From the NCBI GenBank assembly GCA_035317605.1, contig DATHGT010000391.1, forward strand, positions 1 to 7,961: 7,961 bases of DNA, given 5' to 3'. Position numbers and translations under genes: made by a program. This DNA is from DATHGT01 sp035317605. GTDB lineage: Bacteria > Methylomirabilota > Methylomirabilia > Rokubacteriales > CSP1-6. This document shows positions 1-6,377 of the stretch, one piece after another; positions within the stretch are counted from its first letter, which is position 1; each line of letters starts with the position of its first letter. The notes under the pieces were generated by a model, which did not search any database, was not told where the DNA came from, and worked only from the letters and a program-made list of their open reading frames with translations.

Positions 1-460
1 CATCCGCCACCTGCGCGGTGTAGCCGCCGTCCCGGCCGACCAATCCGGCGACGCGCGCGCCGATCTCCTTGGCGTAGCGGAGGGCGGCGACCAGGTTCGG
101 GCTGACGTTCTGCTCCACGCTGCCGCCGCCCACCGAGAACACCAGCACCAGGTCCCCCTCCCGCAAGCGACTGACGCGAAGCCAGCCCTCGAACACGCTG
201 GCCCACCCGTCGTCATTGGTCCGGGCCGTCAACTCGGACACGTTGTCGGTCGGCGCGTAGGCTTCGAGGCCGGCGAGCTTTCGAAAGTCGTTCACGGCGT
301 GTGACGCGTTGCCGGCGCTGCCGCCGACTCCCAGGACGAAGAGCCGGCCCCCGCGCGCGCGGGTCTCGACGAGGAGGTCGACGAGGGCCTCGATGGCCCT
401 CACGTCGAACCGCGCGATGACCCGGCCCGCTTCGGCGAGGTAGTCGTCGACGAAGCTCAG
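1..460 (-). CDS. SIS-domain sugar-phosphate isomerase, GmhA-like (C-terminus outside window)
   Basis: The gene is partial: 153 codons are visible and the frame runs off the left edge. The product resembles D-sedoheptulose-7-phosphate isomerase (GmhA), which makes D-glycero-D-manno-heptose 7-phosphate in the cytoplasm. An N-terminal helix (residues 2-20) leads into the SIS phosphate-binding loop LGVGGSAGN (43-51). His54, TNDDGW (81-86), the second loop FSVGGGS (108-114) and VGRDGG (141-146) follow. GmhA is normally about 190 residues, so roughly 40 are missing. No in-frame ATG or GTG precedes residue 20. The best start is a CTG at 460-458, which overlaps the TGA of the nucleotidyltransferase as CTGA and has GGAG 8 nt upstream. 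A later GTG (residue 20) would delete the N-terminal helix. Aligned on the shared His, E. coli GmhA Glu65 corresponds to Asp58 here, so a related but different substrate is possible. Family is secure; exact reaction is inferred. Confidence 0.85.
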   Translation of the reverse strand, partial: MSFVDDYLAEAGRVIARFDVRAIEALVDLLVETRARGGRLFVLGVGGSAGNASHAVNDFRKLAGLEAYAPTDNVSELTARTNDDGWASVFEGWLRVSRLREGDLVLVFSVGGGSVEQNVSPNLVAALRYAKEIGARVAGLVGRDGGYTAQVAD

Positions 461-1191
461 GGGACGGTCTCCGGGAGCGACGGAGGGTGCGTGGCCAGAT
501 ACCGGCGAGTCTCTTCGAGACCCTCCAGGGACCCGATCTCGTAGAAGCGTTGCTCCGCTTCCCACGCGGCCAGCTCGCCCCGCGCCAGCAACGCCTGGTA
601 CAGCGTGGCGAGATCGTGCGGCGTCTCAGCCGGCACGTCGTCGAACGCCCGCGCGCGGAAGACTCCGAGACCGTAATCGAGGTGATGCATGCGGGGGCTC
701 CGGCGGATCTTGTCGTACGCCACCAGGCGACTGTCGCGCAGCTCGACGTTGCTCCGATCCCAGCGGTCGTCGTTTCGAAAGACCGTCATGAGCGCGAGCC
801 GGCCGCTGTCGAGAAAGGCCTGCTGGACCCGGCGGTAGTCGCACGGCAGATAGGCGTCGCCGTAGAGCACGAAGAACGACGGCCCCAGCCTCGGCAAGGC
901 CCGCTTGATGGCGCCGCCCGTCCCGAGGCGCCGCTCGCCGTCGAAGGAAAATTCGATCCGCACCCCGAACCGGCCGCCGTCGCCCACCCACCTTTGAGTC
1001 ATTTCGCCGAGGTGTCCGGCGCAGACGACCACCCGCTCGATGCCACGGCTACGCAGGAGCCGGAGCTGGTGGGCGATGAAGGGCTCACCGTTGACGTCGA
1101 TGAGAGCCTTCGGCGTCGACGCGGTCAGCGGCTGCAGGCGGGTGGCGAGACCACCGGCCAGGATGGCCACCGGGTACAGGGGCTCCCTCAC
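457..1191 (-). CDS. Sugar-1-phosphate nucleotidyltransferase, HddC-like
   Basis: The 244-residue product belongs to the NTP_transferase (GT-A fold) family. It is most like D-glycero-alpha-D-manno-heptose-1-phosphate guanylyltransferase, which joins a sugar 1-phosphate to an NTP to give an NDP-sugar and pyrophosphate. The signature loop LAGGLATRLQPLT is at 11-23, followed by the substrate lysine region STPKAL (25-30), LGTGGAI (89-95) and the metal-binding YGDAYL (110-115). The C-terminal RFYEIGSLEG (215-224) is typical of this family. Length is normal for the short HddC/RmlA-like class. The chosen GTG start (1191-1189) overlaps the kinase TGA as GTGA; a second in-frame GTG at residue 8 is the alternative but would remove the residues just before the first beta strand. 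It lies between the kinase and isomerase genes, the usual company of HddC. Whether the nucleotide is GTP, CTP or UTP cannot be read from the sequence. Confidence 0.9.
   Translation of the reverse strand: MREPLYPVAILAGGLATRLQPLTASTPKALIDVNGEPFIAHQLRLLRSRGIERVVVCAGHLGEMTQRWVGDGGRFGVRIEFSFDGERRLGTGGAIKRALPRLGPSFFVLYGDAYLPCDYRRVQQAFLDSGRLALMTVFRNDDRWDRSNVELRDSRLVAYDKIRRSPRMHHLDYGLGVFRARAFDDVPAETPHDLATLYQALLARGELAAWEAEQRFYEIGSLEGLEETRRYLATHPPSLPETVP
469..472 (-). promoter_or_regulatory. Shine-Dalgarno for the CTG-started SIS isomerase gene
   Basis: On the minus strand GGAG lies at 472-469, leaving an 8-nt spacer to the CTG at 460-458. It sits inside the last codons of the upstream nucleotidyltransferase gene. 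With the CTGA stop/start overlap, it supports initiation at CTG by translational coupling. Confidence 0.55.
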
Positions 1192-2171
1192 GACGGCGCG
1201 ACCACCTTGGTGCCCTCGAAGTCGAAGCGGAAGCGTACTTCCTCGAGTCCCGCCCCGCGCATCGCCCCGCGGAGGCGGGCCTTGTCGTCGGCGTAGAACA
1301 TCAGGAAGCCCCCGCCACCCGCGCCGACCAGCTTGCCGCCCATGGCGCCGTTGCCTCGGGCCAGTCGATACCACGCCTCGATGCGGTCGTTGCTCATCTT
1401 CCCGGAGCGCTGTTTCTTGTGTTCCCAGTGCACGTTCATCAGCTCGGCGAACTCGGCCAGCTTTCCGGCCTCCAGGGCCTGCCGGCTCTTCTGCCCGAGC
1501 TCCTTGACGACGTGGAGGTTGGCGAGCATCTCCCGGTCGCCCTGCCGGGTCTTCACGTCTTGCTCGCCCAGCACGTCCGCCGCCGTACGCGAATAGCCGG
1601 TGAAGAACAACAGCAGGTTGTCCTCGAGGTCGTACAGCGTCTCGGCCGCGACGGCCAGCGGCCACGCCTCGACCTGGTCGTCGGGCAGGAAGCTGAAACA
1701 CGTGAGTCCGCCGAAGGCGGCGATGTACTGGTCCTGCTTGCCGACGGCCTCCTTGAGGATGTCGATCTCGATGTGGCAGGCTTGCTCGGCCAGCTCCTGC
1801 GGGTGGACCAGGTTCTTCTTGAGCGTGTGGAGGGCCTTCAGCAGGGCGGTGGTGAAGCTCCCCGAGGACCCCAGACCCGTGCCGGCGGGCAGGTCGGCCA
1901 TGCTGGTGATCTCGAGATGCGGGGCCGGGACGCCGGCCAGTCGCAAGGCCTCGCGGATCAGCGGATGTTGCACCTCGTCGACGGAGGCGACCCGCTCCAC
2001 GCGGGAGTACTTGATGATCAACTCGGCCACGAAGGTCTGATGCAACGTGATGTAGACGTACTTGTCGATGGCCCCGGCGATGACGAAGCCTCCGTGCTCG
2101 CGATAGTACGACGCCAGATCCGTTCCGCCGCCCCCCAGCGAGATCCGGAGCGGACTACGCGTGATGATCAC
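1188..2171 (-). CDS. hddA: GHMP-family sugar kinase, D-glycero-D-manno-heptose-7-phosphate kinase (HddA-like)
   Basis: The 327-residue product has all three GHMP kinase motifs. The N-terminal PLRISLGGGGTDL is at 7-19. The ATP-binding loop LPAGTGLGSSGS is at 94-105. Motif III, GGKLVGAGGGGF, is at 278-289. Asp147 in KQDQY is the likely catalytic base. HddA phosphorylates C1 of D-glycero-D-manno-heptose 7-phosphate to give the alpha-1,7-bisphosphate. Length matches the roughly 330-340 residues of known HddA proteins. The GTG start (2171-2169) gives the canonical family N-terminus MIITRSPLRI, overlaps the preceding oxidoreductase gene by 17 nt and has a weak GGGA upstream. The adjacent nucleotidyltransferase and SIS isomerase support the heptose assignment. 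L-fucose or other GHMP sugar kinases share the N-terminal motif, so the substrate is inferred from context and overall similarity. Confidence 0.9.
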   Translation of the reverse strand: MIITRSPLRISLGGGGTDLASYYREHGGFVIAGAIDKYVYITLHQTFVAELIIKYSRVERVASVDEVQHPLIREALRLAGVPAPHLEITSMADLPAGTGLGSSGSFTTALLKALHTLKKNLVHPQELAEQACHIEIDILKEAVGKQDQYIAAFGGLTCFSFLPDDQVEAWPLAVAAETLYDLEDNLLLFFTGYSRTAADVLGEQDVKTRQGDREMLANLHVVKELGQKSRQALEAGKLAEFAELMNVHWEHKKQRSGKMSNDRIEAWYRLARGNGAMGGKLVGAGGGGFLMFYADDKARLRGAMRGAGLEEVRFRFDFEGTKVVAPS

Positions 2172-3144
2172 GGGCGTTCCCGTAGACGCGTTCGACGATC
2201 CGCAGCGCGGCGTGAGCGTCGGCGAGGCCGGCCGCGGGCGCGCGGTGCAGCCGGATGTCCTCGCTGAACTCGGCGAACTCGACGTCCCACGACGCGTCGG
2301 CCAGCGGGTACTCCCAGATGACGGTCTCGGGTGGACCGAGCTCCGGCCCCATCCGGTAGTGCGCCAGTCTCTCGACCCCGTAGCTGCCGCCGAGCCCGGT
2401 CACCTCGAGCTTCCCCTGGCGGCCGAAGATCTCGAATGAAAACAGGTTCTTCCACTCCGTCCAGCTCGCGTGCAGGAACGCGGTCTGGCGACGGGCGGTC
2501 TGAAGGAGCAGGAAGCCGTTGTCCTCCACGGGCATGTCCCAGAAGTACGTGTGCGCGACGCCCTGGATGGTCTCGAAGTCGCCCAGGAACCAGCGCGCCA
2601 GATCGATCAGATGCACGCCCTGGTCGACCAGCTCGCCGCCGCCCGACAGCGCCGGTTGCGCCCGCCATTCCCGCTCGTACCCGATCCGCCCCCCGTGCCC
2701 GTACCGCCCGCGGACGTACATCAGCTCGCCGATCGCCCCGTCCGCGGCCAGTCGCTTGGCGCGGCTGAGGGCGGGATGGTACCGATGATTGAATCCCACC
2801 CGCGCCAGAACCCCGTTCCGCTCCGCCGTCGTCATGACAGGCTCGATCTCGCAGGCCCGCCGGGCCGCGGGCTTTTCCACGAGCACGTGCTTGCCGGCGG
2901 TGACGGCGGCGAGCGCCACTTCCGCGAGGAGGTGGTGCGGGGTGGCCACGATGACCACGTCCACGTCCGGCCGCTCGACGATGGCGGCCCACTCGGTCGA
3001 CACCTGGGGACGGCTGGCCACGCTCCCGGCCAGCGCTTCCGCGCGCGAGGCGACGACGTCGGCGCACGCGACGATCTCCGCCGGGCCGACCGCCCGCGCT
3101 CGCTTCCGCCCGACGGCTCCGCAGCCGACGATGCCGACCTTCAC
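2155..3144 (-). CDS. Gfo/Idh/MocA-family NAD(P)-dependent sugar oxidoreductase
   Basis: The 329-residue product fits the family's usual size. The Rossmann loop GIVGCGAVG is at 4-12. The EKP motif with the conserved lysine is at 90-92 (Lys91). FNHRYHPA follows at 118-125. The catalytic-helix signature DQGVHLIDL is at 174-182, with His178 and Asp181 as the expected pair. The C-terminal half is the alpha/beta substrate domain. Members oxidise or reduce one hydroxyl/keto position of sugars, sugar nucleotides or cyclitols; the substrate cannot be deduced here. The GTG start (3144-3142) lies one nucleotide after the SDR stop, with GGAG 5 nt upstream (within 3149-3154), so translation is probably coupled. 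Its 3' end overlaps the kinase start by 17 nt, which ties it to the heptose genes. A role in making a keto- or deoxy-sugar nucleotide is inference. Confidence 0.92.
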   Translation of the reverse strand: MKVGIVGCGAVGRKRARAVGPAEIVACADVVASRAEALAGSVASRPQVSTEWAAIVERPDVDVVIVATPHHLLAEVALAAVTAGKHVLVEKPAARRACEIEPVMTTAERNGVLARVGFNHRYHPALSRAKRLAADGAIGELMYVRGRYGHGGRIGYEREWRAQPALSGGGELVDQGVHLIDLARWFLGDFETIQGVAHTYFWDMPVEDNGFLLLQTARRQTAFLHASWTEWKNLFSFEIFGRQGKLEVTGLGGSYGVERLAHYRMGPELGPPETVIWEYPLADASWDVEFAEFSEDIRLHRAPAAGLADAHAALRIVERVYGNARDHHA

Positions 3145-3145
3145 G

Positions 3146-4009
3146 TCAGCTCCACGCCTTGCCGCGATCCGCCGGCACGATCCGTCGCAGCGTGTAGATG
3201 TCGGAGTCCCTCAGATCGTCCCGATGCGCGGGCAGCGCCGGCCACGGATCCCACACCGCGCTGAGCAACTTGCCGGTGATGCCGTCGCTCGCGGAGGAGG
3301 CGAGGAAGACGCAGAGCGAGGCGCCGACGTCCAGCGCGGTGCCGCCCTCGGCTTTTTGCCGCTCCGCTTGCGCGTAAAAATGGGCGCCGACGCGGTCCGG
3401 ACCGGCCGCGAGCACCTCGTCGAGGAGACGGGTGTTGAGGGATCCGGGGGCGATCGCGTTCACGTCGATCCCGTGATCACGGACCTCTTCGGCCAGGGTC
3501 TCGGCCAGGCGCACCGCCGCCGCCTTGGAAGCGGCATACGCGCTGAGGAACGGCAATGGCTTGGTGGCTCCGCCCCCCGACAGGACGAGGATCTTGCCGG
3601 AGCGTCGATCCAGGAAGTGCGGCAGCACGCGACGGCAGACGAGGGCGACCCCCATCAGGTTGATCGCGACTGCTCGAGACCACTCGGCCCAATCGACTTC
3701 GTGCAGCCGACCCTTGGGGCCGTAGACGCCGGCATTGCAGACGAGGATGTCGAGGCCTCCGAGCTCGGCCAGCACCTGCGTGACCAGGCGGTCCACCTGG
3801 CCGGGCGACGCGACGTCGGCTCGCACGGCCAGGACGCGTGCCCCCCGCGCGGAGGTGGCGGCCAGTTCCTGTTGGGCGCGACGCAACGGCCCCGAGCGCC
3901 GCGCACACAGCGCGACGTCCCCGCCTTCCTCGACGAAGGCCCGCGCGACGGCGAGGCCGAAGCCTTCGCTGCCGCCGGTGATCAGCGCCCGCTTTCCCGC
4001 CAGCTTCAC
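3146..4009 (-). CDS. Classical short-chain dehydrogenase/reductase (SDR) with unusual C-terminal tail
   Basis: The 287-residue product has the NAD(P)-binding loop TGGSEGFG (11-18), the CNAG structural motif (91-94), Ser144, Tyr158 and Lys162 (YAASK) as catalytic residues, and NAIAPGSLNT (194-203) after the active site. Classical SDRs are about 250 residues. This one has some 35 extra C-terminal residues rich in Trp, Asp and Arg (WDPWPALP, then YTLRRIVPADRG near the end). That tail may close the active site or mediate oligomer contacts. Acidic residues are not obvious after the second beta strand, where CARRSG lies, so NADPH preference is plausible but unproven. The GTG start (4009-4007) overlaps the preceding TGA as GTGA, with GGTGGGA 8 nt upstream. 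An open frame extends further upstream but is the shadow of the neighbouring gene. The likely role is reduction or oxidation of a sugar-nucleotide intermediate. Confidence 0.9.
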   Translation of the reverse strand: MKLAGKRALITGGSEGFGLAVARAFVEEGGDVALCARRSGPLRRAQQELAATSARGARVLAVRADVASPGQVDRLVTQVLAELGGLDILVCNAGVYGPKGRLHEVDWAEWSRAVAINLMGVALVCRRVLPHFLDRRSGKILVLSGGGATKPLPFLSAYAASKAAAVRLAETLAEEVRDHGIDVNAIAPGSLNTRLLDEVLAAGPDRVGAHFYAQAERQKAEGGTALDVGASLCVFLASSASDGITGKLLSAVWDPWPALPAHRDDLRDSDIYTLRRIVPADRGKAWS

Positions 4010-5298
4010 GCCGCGCGTCCCACCGAGTAATAGCGGATCCGCGCGTCCGTTCCCAGCCCGGCGTGGAGGAACCCGGACGGATCCACGACGAGCGGCGATC
4101 TCATCGCTCGGACCAGCTCGTCGGCCGAGATGGCGGCGAACTCTGGCCAGTCCGTGCCGACGACAACGGCGTCGGCATCTCGCAAGACGTCTTCCGCCGA
4201 CGCGCGGAGGGTCACGAACTTCGCGTATTCGCCGGGCAGTGTCCGCACCGCCGGATCGTAGGCCCCGACCCTGGCGCCCCGTTCCGCGAGCCAGCGCGCG
4301 ATCTCGATGGCGGTCGACCCTCGCAAGGTGTCGGTCCCGGCCTTGTACGTCAGCCCGAGCAGGGCGATGGACTTGCCCACGACGTCCCCGATGATCTCGA
4401 CCAGTCGGCGCCGGGGCCAGGCTCGGTGGGCCTCGTTGCTCACCTGGACCGCCGACATCAGGTGGGCGGGCAGCCGTTCCGACTGGCCCAGTTCGAGGAG
4501 GAAGGCGACGTCGCGGGCGAGGGTGCCGCCGGCGAAGGCGCCGCCCGGCCGCAAGTACGCCCGTGACCCGATGCGCGCGTCGCTCTTCAATCCCCGCTCG
4601 ACGTCGCGGGCATCGGCGCCCACCCGCTCGCACAGAACCGCCAGCTCGTTCGTGAAGGTCACGCAGGTGGCCAGGAAGGCGTTCAACGCGTGCTTGGTCA
4701 TCTCCGCGGATTCGACGGACATCCACTCGATCCGCTCGGAGAAGGGCTCGAAGAGCCGGGCGATGCGCACGCGGTCCCGCTCCTGCCGAACGCCCGCCAC
4801 CACCCGGTCCGGCCGCATGAAGGCGTCGAGGGCGCGCCCGAGCCGCAGGTTTTCCGGCGAGCACGCGAAGGTCGCCGTGCCGCCCGGTCTAACACCCTGA
4901 TAGGTGCTCTCGAGCCGCCGCACCGATCCTACCGGCAGCTGGGACGACACCAGCACCAGGCATCCGTCGCGGGCCGCGGGGAGGATGGCCGCGGCCGCTC
5001 GCATTACGGCGTCCACGTCGCCCCGGCCGGCCTCGTCGACGGGCGTGTCGTAGGCGATCCAGATGACATCGCACTCGGCCAGATCGGAGGTCCGTGACGA
5101 GACGCGCAATCGACCGTCCGCCAGTCCGCGGGCGATCAGCTCGTCGAGTCCGGGCTCGAAGACGGGGGCGTGTCCGCTCGCGAGCCGGTCGATGGCCGGG
5201 CTGGCCGCGTCGAACGCGACCACGTCGCGCCCCGACGAGGCCACGCACGCCGCCGTCACCGTGCCGAGGTGCCAGAGCCCGGCGACGCCCACCTTCAT
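4006..5298 (-). CDS. UDP-glucose/GDP-mannose dehydrogenase-family protein lacking the catalytic cysteine
   Basis: The 430-residue product has the normal length and three-domain order of UDP-glucose/GDP-mannose dehydrogenases. An N-terminal Rossmann domain carries an atypical dinucleotide loop, GLWHLG (7-12), and FEPGLDEL (47-54). The central domain has SPENLRLG (147-154) and MTKHALNAFLAT (200-211). The C-terminal domain has GLTYKAGTDTLRGS and TDWPEF. True dehydrogenases oxidise C6 twice through a catalytic cysteine in GGSCFPKD. Here the equivalent is AGGTLARD (256-263), with Thr259 in the Cys position. The Glu of SPEFLRE is also replaced (Leu153), while Glu149, Lys202, Asn206 and Asp263 remain. 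A single-step oxidation stopping at an aldehyde, another redox reaction, or a non-catalytic role are possible. The ATG start overlaps the epimerase stop as ATGA (5298-5295). Family secure; activity unknown. Confidence 0.9.
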   Translation of the reverse strand: MKVGVAGLWHLGTVTAACVASSGRDVVAFDAASPAIDRLASGHAPVFEPGLDELIARGLADGRLRVSSRTSDLAECDVIWIAYDTPVDEAGRGDVDAVMRAAAAILPAARDGCLVLVSSQLPVGSVRRLESTYQGVRPGGTATFACSPENLRLGRALDAFMRPDRVVAGVRQERDRVRIARLFEPFSERIEWMSVESAEMTKHALNAFLATCVTFTNELAVLCERVGADARDVERGLKSDARIGSRAYLRPGGAFAGGTLARDVAFLLELGQSERLPAHLMSAVQVSNEAHRAWPRRRLVEIIGDVVGKSIALLGLTYKAGTDTLRGSTAIEIARWLAERGARVGAYDPAVRTLPGEYAKFVTLRASAEDVLRDADAVVVGTDWPEFAAISADELVRAMRSPLVVDPSGFLHAGLGTDARIRYYSVGRAA

Positions 5299-6251
5299 GG
5301 CCGGCCGTCGAGCAGCCACGGGTTTCGATGGAGATAGTCCACGGTGCGGATCACGCCCTCGCGGATGCCGAGGGCGGGCCTCCAGCCGAGGGCGCGGATC
5401 CGGGCGCAATCGAGGTAGATGAACGGACTGTCGCCGGTCCAGCCGCGCTCACCGCCGGCGTACACGCGCTCGGGCGACACCCCGAGGTGTTCGCAGATCC
5501 AGCCGATGGACTCGTCCACCAGGGCGTACTCGTCGGTGCCGAGGTTGAAGACGTTGACCCGCTCCTTGGCCCGGTCGAGCGCCAGCAGCATCGCGTCGAT
5601 GCAGTCGTGGACGTGCAGGTACGACTTGCGCTGCTTGCCGTCGCCGAGCACGTGCAGCCGCGTGGGGTCGGCGCGGAGCTGCCGGTAGAAGTCGAAGACG
5701 TGTCCGTGGGTATACCGCTCGCCGAGGATGGAGACGAACCGGAAGAGGTAGCCGCGCAGGTCGAAGCCCTCGCAGTACGCCTCGATGAACCCCTCCGCGG
5801 CCAGCTTGGAGGCGCCGTACAGGGACGTCTGACGGGGGAAGGGGGCGGTTTCGGGAGTCGGGAAGATCTCCGGTTCGCCGTAGATCGAGCCCGTCGAGGC
5901 AAAGGCGACGCCCCGGACGCCGGTCATCCGCATGGCCTCCAACACGTTGAACGTCGCGATGACGTTCTGGTCCAGATCCCGGCGCGGGTGCGCGGTGCCG
6001 TATCGCACGTCGGCGTTCGCGGCGAAGTGAAACACGAAGGTGACGCCCCGCATGGCCGCGGTCAGCGCGTCCAGGTCGAGGGTGTCGCCGCGGGTCAACG
6101 CGAAGCGGGAAGACCGACGGGCGGCATCGAGGAACTCCAACCGTCCCGTGGAGAAGTTGTCGTAGCCCACCACCTCGTGGCCGTCCTGCAGGAGGCGGTC
6201 GACGAGGTGACTTCCGATGAAACCGGCGCAGCCCGTCACGAAGTACACCAA
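5295..6251 (-). CDS. NAD-dependent epimerase/dehydratase (extended SDR, nucleotide-sugar)
   Basis: The 318-residue product is an extended SDR of the UDP-glucose 4-epimerase/dehydratase type acting on sugar nucleotides. The NAD loop TGCAGFIGSH is at 6-15. Asp31 in DNFSTG is expected to hold the NAD ribose. STGSIYGEP (119-127), with Thr120/Ser122, precedes the catalytic YGASK (Tyr145, Lys149). LRGYLFRF (165-172) and the substrate-domain GDGKQRKSYLHV (203-214) follow. The reaction could be 4-epimerisation, 4-oxidation or 4,6-dehydration. The usual TDE triad of 4,6-dehydratases is absent at STGSIYG, so epimerase or 4-dehydrogenase is favoured. The start is TTG (6251-6249), with GTG as the next codon; GGTGGA lies 9 nt upstream of TTG. 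No in-frame ATG is available. It is the first gene of the minus-strand operon, facing the divergent region. Confidence 0.92.
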   Translation of the reverse strand: MVYFVTGCAGFIGSHLVDRLLQDGHEVVGYDNFSTGRLEFLDAARRSSRFALTRGDTLDLDALTAAMRGVTFVFHFAANADVRYGTAHPRRDLDQNVIATFNVLEAMRMTGVRGVAFASTGSIYGEPEIFPTPETAPFPRQTSLYGASKLAAEGFIEAYCEGFDLRGYLFRFVSILGERYTHGHVFDFYRQLRADPTRLHVLGDGKQRKSYLHVHDCIDAMLLALDRAKERVNVFNLGTDEYALVDESIGWICEHLGVSPERVYAGGERGWTGDSPFIYLDCARIRALGWRPALGIREGVIRTVDYLHRNPWLLDGRP

Positions 6252-6315
6252 CGCTCGATGTCCACCTCACGGTCGAGGATCTGCCGCGGAGTGTACTGCA
6301 CCCCTCCCCGATCTG

Positions 6316-6342
6316 AAAATAGCCCGCGGCGCCGCGTGTCGA
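6316..6342 (-). promoter_or_regulatory. Candidate sigma70-type promoter for the minus-strand operon
   Basis: On the minus strand TCGACA (6342-6337; 5 of 6 to TTGACA) is followed after 15 nt by TATTTT (6321-6316; 4 of 6 to TATAAT). The spacer is shorter than the usual 17. The -10 falls in the AT-rich island and would place transcription start about 55-60 nt before the epimerase start. Weak match; other sigma factors are equally possible. Confidence 0.2.
6325..6336. repeat. Perfect 12-bp palindrome in the divergent region
   Basis: CGCGGCGCCGCG reads the same on both strands and lies between the two candidate promoter hexamers. It could be an operator or simply a GC-rich chance palindrome; no protein can be assigned. 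Confidence 0.35.
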
Positions 6343-6373
6343 TGGGAGGAGAGATTTCCCCCGGAGCCGACAC

Positions 6374-6377
6374 GGGA
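6374..6377 (+). promoter_or_regulatory. Shine-Dalgarno for the methyltransferase gene
   Basis: GGGA ends 7 nt before the ATG at 6385. This favours that ATG over the in-frame ATG at 6397, whose only purine run (GAGG) touches the start codon, and over upstream in-frame starts inside the epimerase gene. Confidence 0.45.

Noticed and set aside
2789..4030. Long plus-strand open frame opposite the Gfo/Idh and SDR genes
   Set aside because: Low-complexity Arg/Ala/Pro-rich translation with no recognisable domain; shadow of the minus-strand genes.
4010..4864. Upstream in-frame extension of the SDR gene
   Set aside because: The extension is Arg/Gly-rich and overlaps the dehydrogenase gene in another frame; the SDR fold begins at the GTG in the GTGA overlap.
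5299..5409. N-terminal extension of the dehydrogenase into the epimerase gene
   Set aside because: Pro/Arg-rich stretch with no similarity to the family; the Rossmann domain starts exactly at the ATG of the ATGA overlap.
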